A DNA stretch of 64,000 nt from Adenophora triphylla var. japonica (lineage: Eukaryota > Streptophyta > Magnoliopsida > Asterales > Campanulaceae): NCBI GenBank assembly GCA_022495995.1, contig JAFEMH010002608.1, forward strand, positions 1 through 64,000, written 5' to 3'. This document shows positions 54,606-64,000 of the stretch, piece after piece. The position numbers were made by a program, and so were the translations under genes. Below the pieces are notes generated by a model, which was given only the letters and a program-made list of their open reading frames with translations, did no database searches and had not been told where the DNA came from. Position 1 is the first letter of the stretch. Every line of letters starts with the position of its first letter.

Positions 54606-56292
54606 CGGAGTCGCCACGCCATTTTAATTTTGAGGGCCAAAACTTTGAAAAAAGCCCGAGATCAGAGATTTAGGTTCGGAGGTCATGTTACGCGTCGGGA
54701 AGGACGTTAGTGTGCACCCAACGCGCCTCGTAAAACGAGTCTTCCAAGCTGAAAATCATTTGTGTGTGTGTGTGCGTGTGTGTTTTGGCCAAAATAAGTT
54801 GAAACTCAGAAAAGTAAAAATTGGGATATCTTTCTAAGACTTTAAACTGATCCCATGATTTTTTGGAAGATTTTTGGATTGAGATTTGGTACTCAAAAGA
54901 CCTTTTGAAGTTGAGAGCCATTTCTGCCAGAGTGAAAAAGGCAGTGGACCTTTGATTTTGAAATGGATTCAAGGGTCTTAAAACTTCATAATCTGGATAA
55001 ACTCAGAGAATGAAAGTTGTTCTAGACACCTTAAATAAGATTTGTACGAAGGTATTTTCCATTTTGGAGAAGATTTAAGGGGTCAAAACCTTCTGGAAAC
55101 CTCAGATATGAGATCTGGATTCCCAGAAGCTGATGAACTAGCCTCTGAAAGAAAATTTGAAAAGAGGAGTTTTACTCACCCAAAAAATAAAGTAAAAATA
55201 TGTCTGGAAATCTCTGGATATTGGCTACAAAAAGTATTTTGTAATCAACACCAAATTCCAAGTTTATCTGTGTCCAAAAATTAAGACCATGGACTGAGGT
55301 CTGAGAAAATTGCTACTGGACAGCAACTTCTCAAGAAAGAAAATATGATTTTAAGGGGGGTTTTGCATCCATGCTTGTCCCCATTTCCCTAGGTTTTGGT
55401 TAGTGATCACTAGACATTTTAGTGGTGAATCAACTATACCAAACCATCCTTAGAATTACATGAGGACTAAGCATTTCATTTGCTTGGGAAGGGGATTTTT
55501 ATCCTTTGAAAATGAGATTTTATGCTTGAAAATGGTTTTTAGGGTTTTGAAAATGAGTTTTCTTTGTAAGAAAGTAAGAAAACTTGAAAATAATTTTGAT
55601 CTTTGTAGAAGATCATCCATGGAGATGGTCTTCCATGGTGATCTTCTTAGATCTAGAGCAAGAAGATGAAAGAACTACATTTTGTAGTTTGAAGATGCAT
55701 GCATGGATGAGATTTAGGGTTAGGAAGAGGAGGGTTTACCAATCTTCCTTGTGTTCTTGAGTGTTTTGCTTGAGTGTATGAGTGTTTAGGGCTTTAATAT
55801 GAGAGTAGAGTGGATGAGTATGAGTTGGGAAAGATTGGAGAGAAAATGGTGACAATTCTTGAAGTGAATTCTCCTTTGTTTTCTCTCTATATTTCGCCGA
55901 GGTTCGGTGCAAAATGTGTTGTTCCTTCTTTATTTTTGTATTTGGAGGGCTCAATTTATAGCCCTACTGAAATATGCAAAGATGTCCGCGCGGATGGGAT
56001 CCCTCGGCGATGCCTTTGTTCATTAAATGCGGCTCCGGCTTTGGACAAGAAGAATATTTCTTTTCAAAATTCAAATTAACGGCCCGGTTTTGTGTTTCCG
56101 GCCATTGCCATTTTTGGTTTTCTTCGTTTGTTTTGCTTTTGAGATTCTTTTTAAGGTTTAACCTTAAATAACAATGCCCATTTTACCCTCACTTTGTTAG
56201 AAAAGTGAGGATTGTTAGGAATTATTAGAAATGTTATAACTTTCGTTAATTTTCTAACGAAAATTCTAACAAGCTCAAATTGGAGCACTTAC
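54606..56292 (-). mobile_element. LTR F (5' LTR of element 4, end-deleted)
   Basis: Near-identical to LTR E from the internal gagtcgccacgcc onwards, but lacks the terminal ~75 bp that LTR E has at 38474-38549. The 5' end reads GTAAGTGCTCC with the first base(s) altered (acttac then gggcgag). TATA box CTATAAATTG at 55952-55961; TCCGCGCGGA at 55985-55994. Hairpin pair at 54692-54739. Confidence 0.85.
55952..55994 (-). promoter_or_regulatory. U3 promoter of LTR F
   Basis: TATA box with palindrome TCCGCGCGGA 23 bp upstream, as in LTR E. Confidence 0.7.
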
Positions 56293-57208
56293 GGGCGAGT
56301 ATCCAGGAGATCTTCTTTGGGAGATGCCATTGATGTGACGAGGCGAGAGGAGGTGGCTCACTGGCGACATGTGATGTCATTTACTTGGGGGACCGTTTCT
56401 CGGCGGCATGGCCATGTCCCTCCATTGGACGCCATTACTCCACACGATCCTCCGGCCACGGATGCTACGGCCCGGGGATTGGCCGAGAGGATGAGATAGC
56501 AAGTACCCGAGCGGGCGTGGGCTGAGAGGAGTACTGGCATGGACACCCCCTACTGGCTGTGTTTGTGGAGCGGCGCGAGGACGCCACGAGGAAGCTAGTG
56601 AAGGCGGCGGTCACTCGGGGGATATGGGGAGGATGAGCCCTCTTGACCCGCGCACCGATCCCTCTGGCATCGTCCTACGTGGTCCATGGAGTGCCGAGGA
56701 GGATGAGGATACTGTCCCCGATGCTAGGGAGCCCGGTACACCTTGCCGCTGATAGCACTTTGTGAGTATACTTTTAGGGTCCTTCCCTTTTGACATTTCG
56801 AGATTTTACGCTTTTTGCAATTTTAGATTTTAGATTTTTAGATTTTCTCTTCTTTTCTCGGAGTTCCGGCTCGCACTTACGATAGAGTGATCGGGCGGAA
56901 TAGGGGCTGGAAGGACATGTGCGGTCTCTTACGAGGAAGCGGCTGCGCCGAAGGCGGCGGCGGATGCACGGGAGCACAGGCGCGAGACGGCACGTCGGGG
57001 GCACGGCGTCTACCTCATCGGCCTCGGAATACTCTTCCGGTGCCATGCCTCGAGGGCGGGGACCCAGCGGCCCGACATTCTGGGCGGTGGTGCGAGTACG
57101 GGCACGATAATGTCCATTTGTCGACGTGAGCGACCGGGGAGGACTTGATGAGGAGGCTAGCATCTATGAGTTGAGCGGCGATGAGGAGGAAGAAGAATCG
57201 GAGGCCTA
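56293..57208 (+). pseudogene. Antisense gene 1 (PMD), 3' part, element 5b
   Basis: Starts mid-exon where LTR F ends (GRVSRRSSLGDAI-type reading; VTRREEVAHWRHVMSFTW). It continues with the same donor gtgagt (about 56762) and the last exon (from about 56872). It ends in an acidic tail (YELSGDEEEEESEA) and a stop at 57206-57208. The first ~830 bp duplicate 37644-38473 of element 5a with clear divergence. Frameshifted at several points. Confidence 0.65.
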
Positions 57209-57735
57209 GGAGGTCTCTAGGATAGATTTGGAGCGAAAACAAACAATGAACAATTTTTATGCACACTTTGTTTATTTTTGCTTTATTTGGCGCCGATGGG
57301 GCGAAAACATTGTATTTACATTTTATTTACTTTTCTAATTTATGCTTTTTCAATTTGCATATTATGTCACGAGCCTTGGGGGCGACTTTTTGCTTAGGAA
57401 TTGGGGTGGCTGGGCCAAAATGATTTATAATGGTATATAAATGCTTGAATGGCTTCTACGGATATGTTTTTGTACGGGTTTTGGTTGAAAAAGTGGGGTG
57501 AAAACTCCCTTGGGCAGCAACTTTGGTTGCTGCAGAATTTCTGCGAGAGGGCTAATGTAGCCGTGCGGCATGGCCTTGAGGAAAATGAAGCCGTGCGGCT
57601 TACGGTTCTGTCACAGTGGTTATTTTACGAATAAAAGCAAGGCTTGGCCATTTCATTTCATTTTCACTCTAGACTTGTCCCAATTGTTCCCGAGCATATT
57701 TTGGACCTAAAAGCACCATCTTTGAACACTTTGCG
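57209..57735 (+). promoter_or_regulatory. Promoter region of antisense gene 2, element 5b
   Basis: Two GCCGTGCGGC boxes (57560-57569 and 57590-57599, the latter within AAGCCGTGCGGCTT), followed by ACGAATAAAAG about 30 bp downstream (57628-57638). The remainder is the AT-rich end of gene 1. Confidence 0.6.
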
Positions 57736-59195
57736 ATGGAGAAGCCCGTCGGATTGCAAAGGGAGAGCGAGACCATTTTCTATCCGGTCTTCAATCTTGG
57801 GCGAGACATAACTTCCAAAATCACAAGTAGCTTGATTCTTCCTTCAAGATCAAGTCTTTATGGCATTTGAGGATCTCCCGCCCGATTGGGACCTGTTGAG
57901 AGCCGCGGCAAAGTTACGGGACGTCCCGAGGAGACATGTTTCTTGCTTCTCTTACAACGAAATTGTCCCAACGCACGAAGACTTGAGCCTTGATTGGGGG
58001 TCCCGAGGCGAGGCTATATCTATTCCGGCGATCGGAGACGTGCCGGTGACGGTAAAGCTTGCATCTTTTAACGAGATTCCTTTGGGAGAGGCGAGAGGAT
58101 GATGGTAGCCCGGATAGGATTGACCTTTCGATATCCCGGGCGAGGTTTGGGTCTCCGGATATGGCTGCGACCACGGTGGCTATGGATGCTTTCATTCTCT
58201 GCGTATTCTACATTTTGTTCAACTCTTGAGTCCGTGAGGGATCTGTCATAGTGGCCTCTTGGACATGGTCGAGAGGCTGCGAAGTGGGAAGGATATTGTC
58301 CCCTGGTTTTGGGAGGAGACATTTCATGGGATCGACGGGATGGCTCGGGAGACCATTTCATGAGGTCAGGGAGTCAGGCTATGTTGACTTTGTGGGCTGC
58401 GAGGAGAGGCTCGGGGCTTTGCACAGGGCTTTGCCGACTCGGTGCCCTTGGGTGATTTCTCGGAGAGGTGCGCCTAGAAGCGGCGAGGAACGGGGTAGGC
58501 TGGGAGGCGATGATGGCTAGGCTATCCACTTCGGACATCCGTTGGTGGATACCACATTGGAGGTTGCGGACCCGGGAGGATATTTCGGGAGTCTTATGTT
58601 GTGAGGGTTCCGGATTACCTGCTTGGTCATCCTTCTATATACCTGCTTGGTATCCCGGGCGGTTTGGGGCTTTACGGGAGCCATTGAGTGATTGGGAGGA
58701 CATCCGGACCATGGAGGTGGTGTCATTGGACATGAGGGATCCGGCCGGCTTCTCTTTCTTCTCGAGGGCTTGGACATATCTTTGCTTTCCCACCCGGGGC
58801 TATCTTCGGGAGCGGGAAGAGCACCATCTTGACCCTTTGTCTACTTGGGGCGAGTACGAGAGGGAGATGGGAGCGACTCGGGTTATCTTGGAGGATAGAC
58901 GTCGAGCTTTATTGGGAGGCGCGACTCGAGTAGGACTACGAGGAGGCGAGGCTAAGGCGAGTTGCCATAACCGGTCGAGGTGACTTGGTCGGAGATATGG
59001 AGGCTCGGTACAAGAGGTTGTCAGAGGTCGCTCCTTTGGCCCGAGGCTCGAGAGGGAGGAGGTGCGGACTCGTGCTCGGATAGAGAGAGCACTTATTGAC
59101 ACGGGGTTGGTAGAGGCTCCAGTGAGGATACCAGAGGTCGGGATGAGGGATACCGACATTATTGAGAAGAAAAGGAAGAAGACTCGACGAGGCTG
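57736..59195 (+). pseudogene. Antisense gene 2 of element 5b: DUF7745-like protein
   Basis: ATG at 57736 (EKPVGLQRESETIF). A frameshifted FSYNEIVPTHEDL motif (57950-57990) corresponds to FNEIVPTVEEF in element 4. Further along are the SFFSRAWTYLCFPTRGYLRE region (58750-58810) and REREEHHLDP. It ends charged (DTDIIEKKRKKTRRG at about 59150-59195). At least five frame changes. Converges on the integrase remnant, as in element 4. Confidence 0.55.
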
Positions 59196-59815
59196 AGGAA
59201 AAGGGAAGAAGACCGAAGAAGACTCGGCGAATGACGGCGAGATCTTTTCTTAGGATTCCCTTATTGCCATTTTGCAAACACATTAGTTTATTTAGGCATT
59301 TTATTGTATTTTAGATCTTTGTAGCGAGGTTAGCGGAGTCAAGAGGTAGACCGTGCTTGAACTCATCAAGAAGTTTTTAACTTGTAATGAACAAGAAATA
59401 TTATTTTAGAAATTAGTCAAGACACATTTCATGGAAATTCAAATGTCTTTTTTTTTTTTATTGATCAGGACATATTTCAGGGAAACTTAATCGTCCTTTT
59501 TATTGTTTAGACCGACCATATATGGTACGCCTACGTTCCCCTTTTACAAGAAAGGCTAAGGGGCTCGGGTCTACGTAGTTCATTACAGTGAACTAATTTT
59601 TTTCATGTGCGGCCATGTTTTTGCCTAGACCGCCCTTTTTGGGGTTTTCGGCCTAGTGGGCATTACTCTTTTTGCACTAAGATTTTTTCTTTTTTTTTTT
59701 TTTTATATGTGCAACCTGTCTTTTGCCTAGACCGCCCTTTTTGGGGTTTCGGCCTATTTGGGTATTACTCTTTTGCACTAAGATTTTTTTTATTATTTTT
59801 TCTTTTTTTTTTTTT
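59196..59815. other. Convergent intergenic region, element 5b
   Basis: Contains the conserved ctacgt...cgtag hairpin at 59529-59578, whose inner arms CCCC and GGGG also pair. Two near-copies of tgcctagaccgccctttttggggtt (59622-59650 and 59718-59745) and T-rich tracts follow. Equivalent in position to 46511-47047. Confidence 0.6.
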
Positions 59816-61040
59816 ATTAGACATAGTATCTTCGGAGTTTATCACCGTTGGTGGGTGGACAAAGGGATTGCCATCCAAGTCTGCAAGCTTCATGGCTCCT
59901 CCCGATAATATCTTACGCACCACATGGGCCGATCCAAAACGGGTTCCCATTTTCCCGGGGGTTGTCTGCGGTAGGGGCTTTACTTTCGGCACTAAGTCAC
60001 CCTCTTTGATGTCTCGGCCTTGACCTTTTTATCAAACGCTCGGCCATTCGCCTCTGGTAGGCTCGGGTGTGTTCCATGGCTTTTAGCCTTCTCTCGTCAA
60101 GCGGGGCTAACTCGTCATGCAGGCATTGCGCAACCATTCCACTTCATTGACACTGTTTTCCGGGAGGACCCTTAATGACGGGATTTCCAACTCCACTTTG
60201 GTAACACTTTGCTTCCATCCCGTAAGTTAGGGCAAAAGGAGTTTCTCCTGTATTACGACGAGACGTTACGCCCCCGAGTGCTAGGTGCGGCTTTTCGGGC
60301 CAATCACGACCACGGGTGGCCATCTTAGGATGATCCGCTCGAGTGTCTTATTAGCGGCTTCCACGGCTCCATTGGTGAGGTGCATGCGGGGACGACTTGT
60401 GGCGAGTAACTCGGAATTCGACGGCGGTCTATCGCAGTCTCCTTGAAGTGTGACCCATTATCGAGAAATGATCTCGTTGGGCACCCCATATCTGCACATT
60501 ATGTTTTCTTTGATGGCTGGGCCACTTTTTGGAAGTGAGGACCTTGTAGGACTTGGCCTCTACCCACTTGGTGAAGTAGTCGATGGCTACCAACACGAAC
60601 TCGTGCCCATTGCTTCGGTCGGGGCTATTTTCCCTATCACGTCAATGCCCCAAGTTGCAAACGGCCAAGGAGTCGTCATGCGGTACGAGGTCATGAGGTG
60701 GGAGATGGTTGAGGTTGGCAAACCGCGGCACTTGTCGCGGGGTTCGGACGTCTTTGAACGCGGTCTGTCTCCATGGAGATCAGTAGTAACCCATTACGAG
60801 GATCACTTGCATCGGGGCTGGCATTCATGTGAGGACCGCAAGGACCATTGTGGACTTCGGTCATCAACTCTCGGCTCTTTCTTGAGTGACACATAAGAGG
60901 AGTGGTCCTTGATAGCGTTTCTTGTACGGGTTGCCTCCTAGGATGACATAATGGGAGGCCAACCTTTTCGGGGCTCGCAAGCTTTTGGCTCACGACACCT
61001 TCTTTTGGTCTACCTTCTTCGTCTACGAAAGTGACTCTCC
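59816..61040 (-). pseudogene. Integrase of element 5b
   Basis: From right to left: the zinc-finger region with VHNGPCGPHMNA and MGYYW-like residues (60860-60740), a segment for FTKWVEAKSYKVL (60600-60540), the catalytic core around 60480-60330, and the C-terminus GGAMKLADLDGNPFVHP (59900-59850). Every part sits in a different frame, with small indels throughout. Confidence 0.75.
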
Positions 61041-61900
61041 GTCTTTGAGGAATTGGTAAATGCGATTGTACCAAGGTTCCTTTATGGGCTCGGGTCCCAG
61101 GTCCACTTCACAACGAAGGCTGGGGCTTCTCTTCTACCCACTCTGAAGGGCTTTATGGCTTTTCCCTCGGGGATCTCTACCAATGAGGCTAGAGTAGCTA
61201 GGGCATCTGCTTGAATCTGTTCTTTTCCCTCGGCAAGTAGTGGAAAGTCACTTCTCTGGCTGTCCGGTCAACTCCTCCATATGGGCATGATACCGTTGCG
61301 GATTAGGGTCCACGAGTCTTCCACTTGTTGGAGACTTGGTTGATGATCGAGGCGAGTCTCAGTAAACTTCGAGCTCCTTGACATTTCTTTCTAAGGCGGC
61401 CTCCGAACCCGGCAATGCGGGCTTCATACTCGGCGACATTGTTCGTGGCGGGAAAGTTCAACTTGAGGGCTATGGGGGTATGCTCATCTTTCGGATCGAC
61501 CAATAGCATTCCTACACCATTTCCTCTTTTGTTAGCGGCTCAGTCAAAGAACAATTGCCATCTATTCTCGGGCTCAGCTGCAAAGATCCCTTCATGCAGG
61601 AATTGGGGTTCGGGCCCTCTGTCTTCATTCTTGGGGAAATTCGCCGGGTGATCGACAATGCTTGACCCTTGATGGCCTTTACGGTCACATAGTTGATGTC
61701 GTATTCTGCCAAGAAGAAGGACCACTTCGCTAAACGCATTGAGAGGAAGGCTTGTCAAAGATGTACTTGATGGGGTCCATTTTCGAGACCAAATTCACGG
61801 GGTGGGCTTGCATATAATGCTTCAATTTGCCGACTACCCAGACCCAATCCTGCACGGGTCTTTTCACATCTTTGAGTAATTGAGCTCACTCCCCTTGTAG
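61041..61900 (-). pseudogene. Second RNase H and RNase H end, element 5b
   Basis: Matches the C-terminal part of element 2's pol: NRWQLFFD (61570-61545), MLLVDPKDEHTPIALKLN and NVAEYEA (61509-61420), QVSNKWKT (61340-61320). The FADALATLA-type motif region near 61200 is partly deleted. Confirms that this subfamily also had two RNase H domains. Confidence 0.75.
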
Positions 61901-62870
61901 CTTCCGGCTGACAAAGTAAATGGCGTTTTCTACGAGAGTCTTTCTTTTCTGAGCAAGCATAGCCCCAAGCCGTGTACGTGACGGTGAGATAGAGCGAGAA
62001 GAGGCTTACGTCTATGTGGGGGCATAGTACGGGGGATGTACTAAGTATGCCTTGATGCGGTCAAAGGCATCTTGGCATTCTTCGGTCCATTACGTGTCCA
62101 CATTCTTCTTCATGAGCTTGAAGATGGGCTCGCACATAGTGGTCAGCGGTGTGGCTTGGTGATGTCTTTGCAATTTACCCATGAAGCTCTTGACTTACAT
62201 GCGGGTTTGAGGTGGCCTCATATCCATGATGGCTTTGATCTTTCGGGGTCAACTTCTATACCTCGCTCCGTGACCATATACCCAAGCACTTTTCCCCTTG
62301 TCACTCAGAAGGTGCATTTGGCGGGGTTTAATCTCATGGAATGTTGTCTCAACCTCTCAAAGAATTTTCGTAGGTCAACAAAGTGCTGCCCACCCTCTCC
62401 TTTGGAGTGGATTATCATATCATCTACGTAGACCTCAATCTCCTTGTGGATCATGTCATGAAAAAGCGCGGTCGCGCCCTTTGGTAAGTAGCCCGGCATT
62501 CTTGAGCCGAATGGCATTGCGTATAACAGTAGGTTCCCCATGGTGTGGTGAAGGCTGTCTTTTCTTGGTCTTCCTCGGCCATCTTGATGCAGTTGTAGCA
62601 CACCAAAACCATCAACGAAGGATTTGACTTCGTAGTTGGCGGTGGAGTCCACCGGGATGTCTATGTTTGGCGAGAGGGTAGTCGTCTTTGGGGCGGCCTT
62701 GTTCGGATCTCGGAAATCCACACGGCGGCGCACCTTCCCATTGGCCTTGGTTACGGTCACGATGTTGGACAACCATGTCGGGTATTCAATGACTACGATG
62801 AACCCTACCCGCAGTAGCTTCTCAATTTCTTCTTTGACACCTGTAGAGACCATTCCGGCTTAATCTTTCT
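61901..62870 (-). pseudogene. Reverse transcriptase of element 5b
   Basis: The 62853-62305 frame keeps EEIEKLLRVGFI, YPTWLSNIVTVTKANGKVR, then EVYVDDMIIHSKGEGGQH with the catalytic YVDD, and MRLNPAKCTF. Small frameshifts occur near 62590 and 62510. Left of 62300 the connection to RNase H is broken into short frames. Confidence 0.82.
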
Positions 62871-64000
62871 CGGTTTACGCTGCGGCTTAGCATCGGTGCT
62901 AGAGGGATTACGTGTTCTACTATCGAAGCTGTCTAGCCCGGCATATCCTTGTATGACCATGCAAACACGTCGACGTATTCTACGAGCGGCTCGATCAATC
63001 TGTCCCTTTCAACCCCCTGGAAGAAGCTTCCAATCTGTGTCTCTTTAGGTTCCTCAATAGTACCCAAGTTCACACTTATCAAAACCTCCTCGGCGGCTTG
63101 GGCCCGGTTTTCCTCTTTTACGAAACACCTTAAAGATTTCTTTAATGTATTGTTCGTTTAGTGTGTTTGCATCTTGTTCAAATGATTCATTATTAAGCTT
63201 GTTGTTAAGTTTTGAGTTAATTTATCATTTGTTAAGTTGGCAATAAGAGGATAATCGAAAGATTTGTCATTTCATTCAAAATAAGGGAAAGATGACATCG
63301 ATTACATTTTCATAATCCTCGGGCGTGAGGCCTTCGGATGACTACGAGGGCTGGAATTCAAAGATTCTGACTCGACTGAATAGACAACGGGGGTGTTTGA
63401 CACGGCGGGTTGAGAAGGACGAGTACCAATCCAAGCTCCGTGATCATTTCTTTGTCGGCGGCTATCGGCCACTGAGAATGTCTCCCAATTCTTCAATGGC
63501 ATTTTGTCTTAGTCACCAAAGTGCGAGGATCAAAATGACTTTCACCATCGTCTCCAATAACGGCAACTATCTCATCATACGAGCTGAAGTCGATCAAGTG
63601 CAGGATTTGTGCTTCTTCGTCAAACAACTCTTGCAAACCCCTTGGCTGTCTTCCTTCTGGCGGCTTCTATCTGGGCTGATCTTTGGAAGAGCTAACTCAA
63701 GGCGGAGAAGTCCATTGTCCCGGATGCTTGACTCTTTGACCTTTGGCCGGATTTCCTTTGAAGACGTACTCATTACGAGCGGTAGTGGTAGCCCCGGGGA
63801 TATCGGCAAATCAAGGAACATTCTTGAACGGGATTGGTGGCTTTCCCTAACTTTCTCAAGGTTCTCTAGAAGGGTTTTACGCAAGGAGATACAGCGATCA
63901 CTTTCATCATATTGTGTCCCTCCTTTTGTAAAGTAATGGGTCGAGACGGGCGTAAGGATGGAGAGTGGACCCCTTCACCTTTCGTGCCTTTAGCTTTTAC
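62871..64000 (-). pseudogene. Pro-RT linker and protease C-terminus, element 5b
   Basis: Residual motifs follow the order of element 2: ETQIGSFFQGVE-like (63050-63010), the AQAAEEVL.KV region (63120-63070), SDGLTPE near 63335, and at the edge (63880-63790) a stretch equivalent to the NKFRG..ANPVRR.F protease C-terminus. Many stops. Continues beyond the window. Confidence 0.55.

Larger units (their letters stand above)
38474..56292 (-). mobile_element. Element 4: non-autonomous Tat-type element with antisense gene pair
   Basis: Flanked by LTR E (38474-40213) and LTR F (54606-56292), which are about 97% identical by eye. Order on minus: LTR F, leader, gag, protease, deletion junction, integrase C-terminal half, then antisense DUF7745-like and PMD genes, 3' UTR minisatellites, LTR E. 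RT, both RNase H domains and the integrase N-terminus are missing. Both flanks are PMD gene sequence, but from different positions of the gene, so the insertion history is not simple. Confidence 0.78.
56293..64000 (-). mobile_element. Element 5b: Tat-type element, pol to antisense genes
   Basis: The right-hand half-element: the end of antisense gene 1, antisense gene 2, then integrase, second RNase H, RNase H, RT and the protease C-terminus on minus, running off the window edge. More decayed than element 4. Its antisense-gene box (GCCGTGCGGC) matches LTR D, which supports membership of the same subfamily as 5a. Confidence 0.7.

Noticed and set aside
38469..56297. gagcg / gggcg as target-site duplication of element 4
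   Set aside because: Only 4 of 5 bases match, and the two flanks derive from different positions of the PMD gene.

Overview
The window looks like nuclear DNA of a flowering plant with a repeat-rich genome. It has no intact host gene, rRNA, tRNA or prokaryotic signal. Almost all of it is Ty3/gypsy LTR retrotransposon sequence on the minus strand. Several features point to the Tat lineage (Ogre/Retand/Grande-like): a second, complete RNase H domain after the usual RT-RNase H, a primer-binding site reading TGGCGACTCYGCTGGGGA, long LTRs, minisatellites in the untranslated regions, and extra antisense genes between integrase and the 3' LTR. I did not identify the species.

Layout from left to right. 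1-11304 is element 1 (minus, truncated by the window edge): decayed gag-protease, a 3.2-kb hairpin satellite in its 5' leader, a primer-binding site and 5' LTR A (9121-11304). Element 1 sits in element 2 (11305-19030), whose gag-pro and RT-RNase H frames are the best preserved and whose 5' LTR is B (17535-19030). Element 2 in turn breaks the protease of element 3 (19031-22690, 5' LTR C at 21390-22690). 22691-32851 is different: an approximately 1.83-kb tandem triplication of a decayed plant-mobile-domain (PMD) gene (23480-28705), a 1.5-kb Pack-MULE-like element with ~500-bp terminal inverted repeats that has captured the first exon of a RABA (Rab11-type) GTPase (28931-30452), and two LTR-like remnants.

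32852-64000 is a second nest. Element 5a contributes LTR D, a 3' UTR with an 11-copy 50-bp minisatellite, and an antisense PMD gene. Element 4 (38474-56292) lies inside that gene with LTRs E and F. It keeps gag, protease and the integrase C-terminal half but has lost RT and RNase H, and it carries two antisense genes (PMD and a DUF7745-like protein). Element 5b (56293-64000) carries the same antisense pair plus decayed integrase, RNase H and RT.

The most interesting signal is a promoter code. Six LTR promoters carry a palindrome (TCCGnnCGGA or GCCGTGCGGC type) 21-24 bp upstream of the TATA box. The palindrome sequence differs between subfamilies, yet the antisense PMD and DUF7745-like genes inside an element carry the same version as that element's LTR, at a similar spacing. 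The tandem PMD genes and a nearby LTR share a different palindrome (TGTCTC-N4-GAGACA). This suggests one element-specific factor, possibly encoded by the antisense genes, that controls both transcription units. The LTRs also contain two adjacent RNA hairpins supported by compensatory substitutions, and an internal copy of the primer-binding core.
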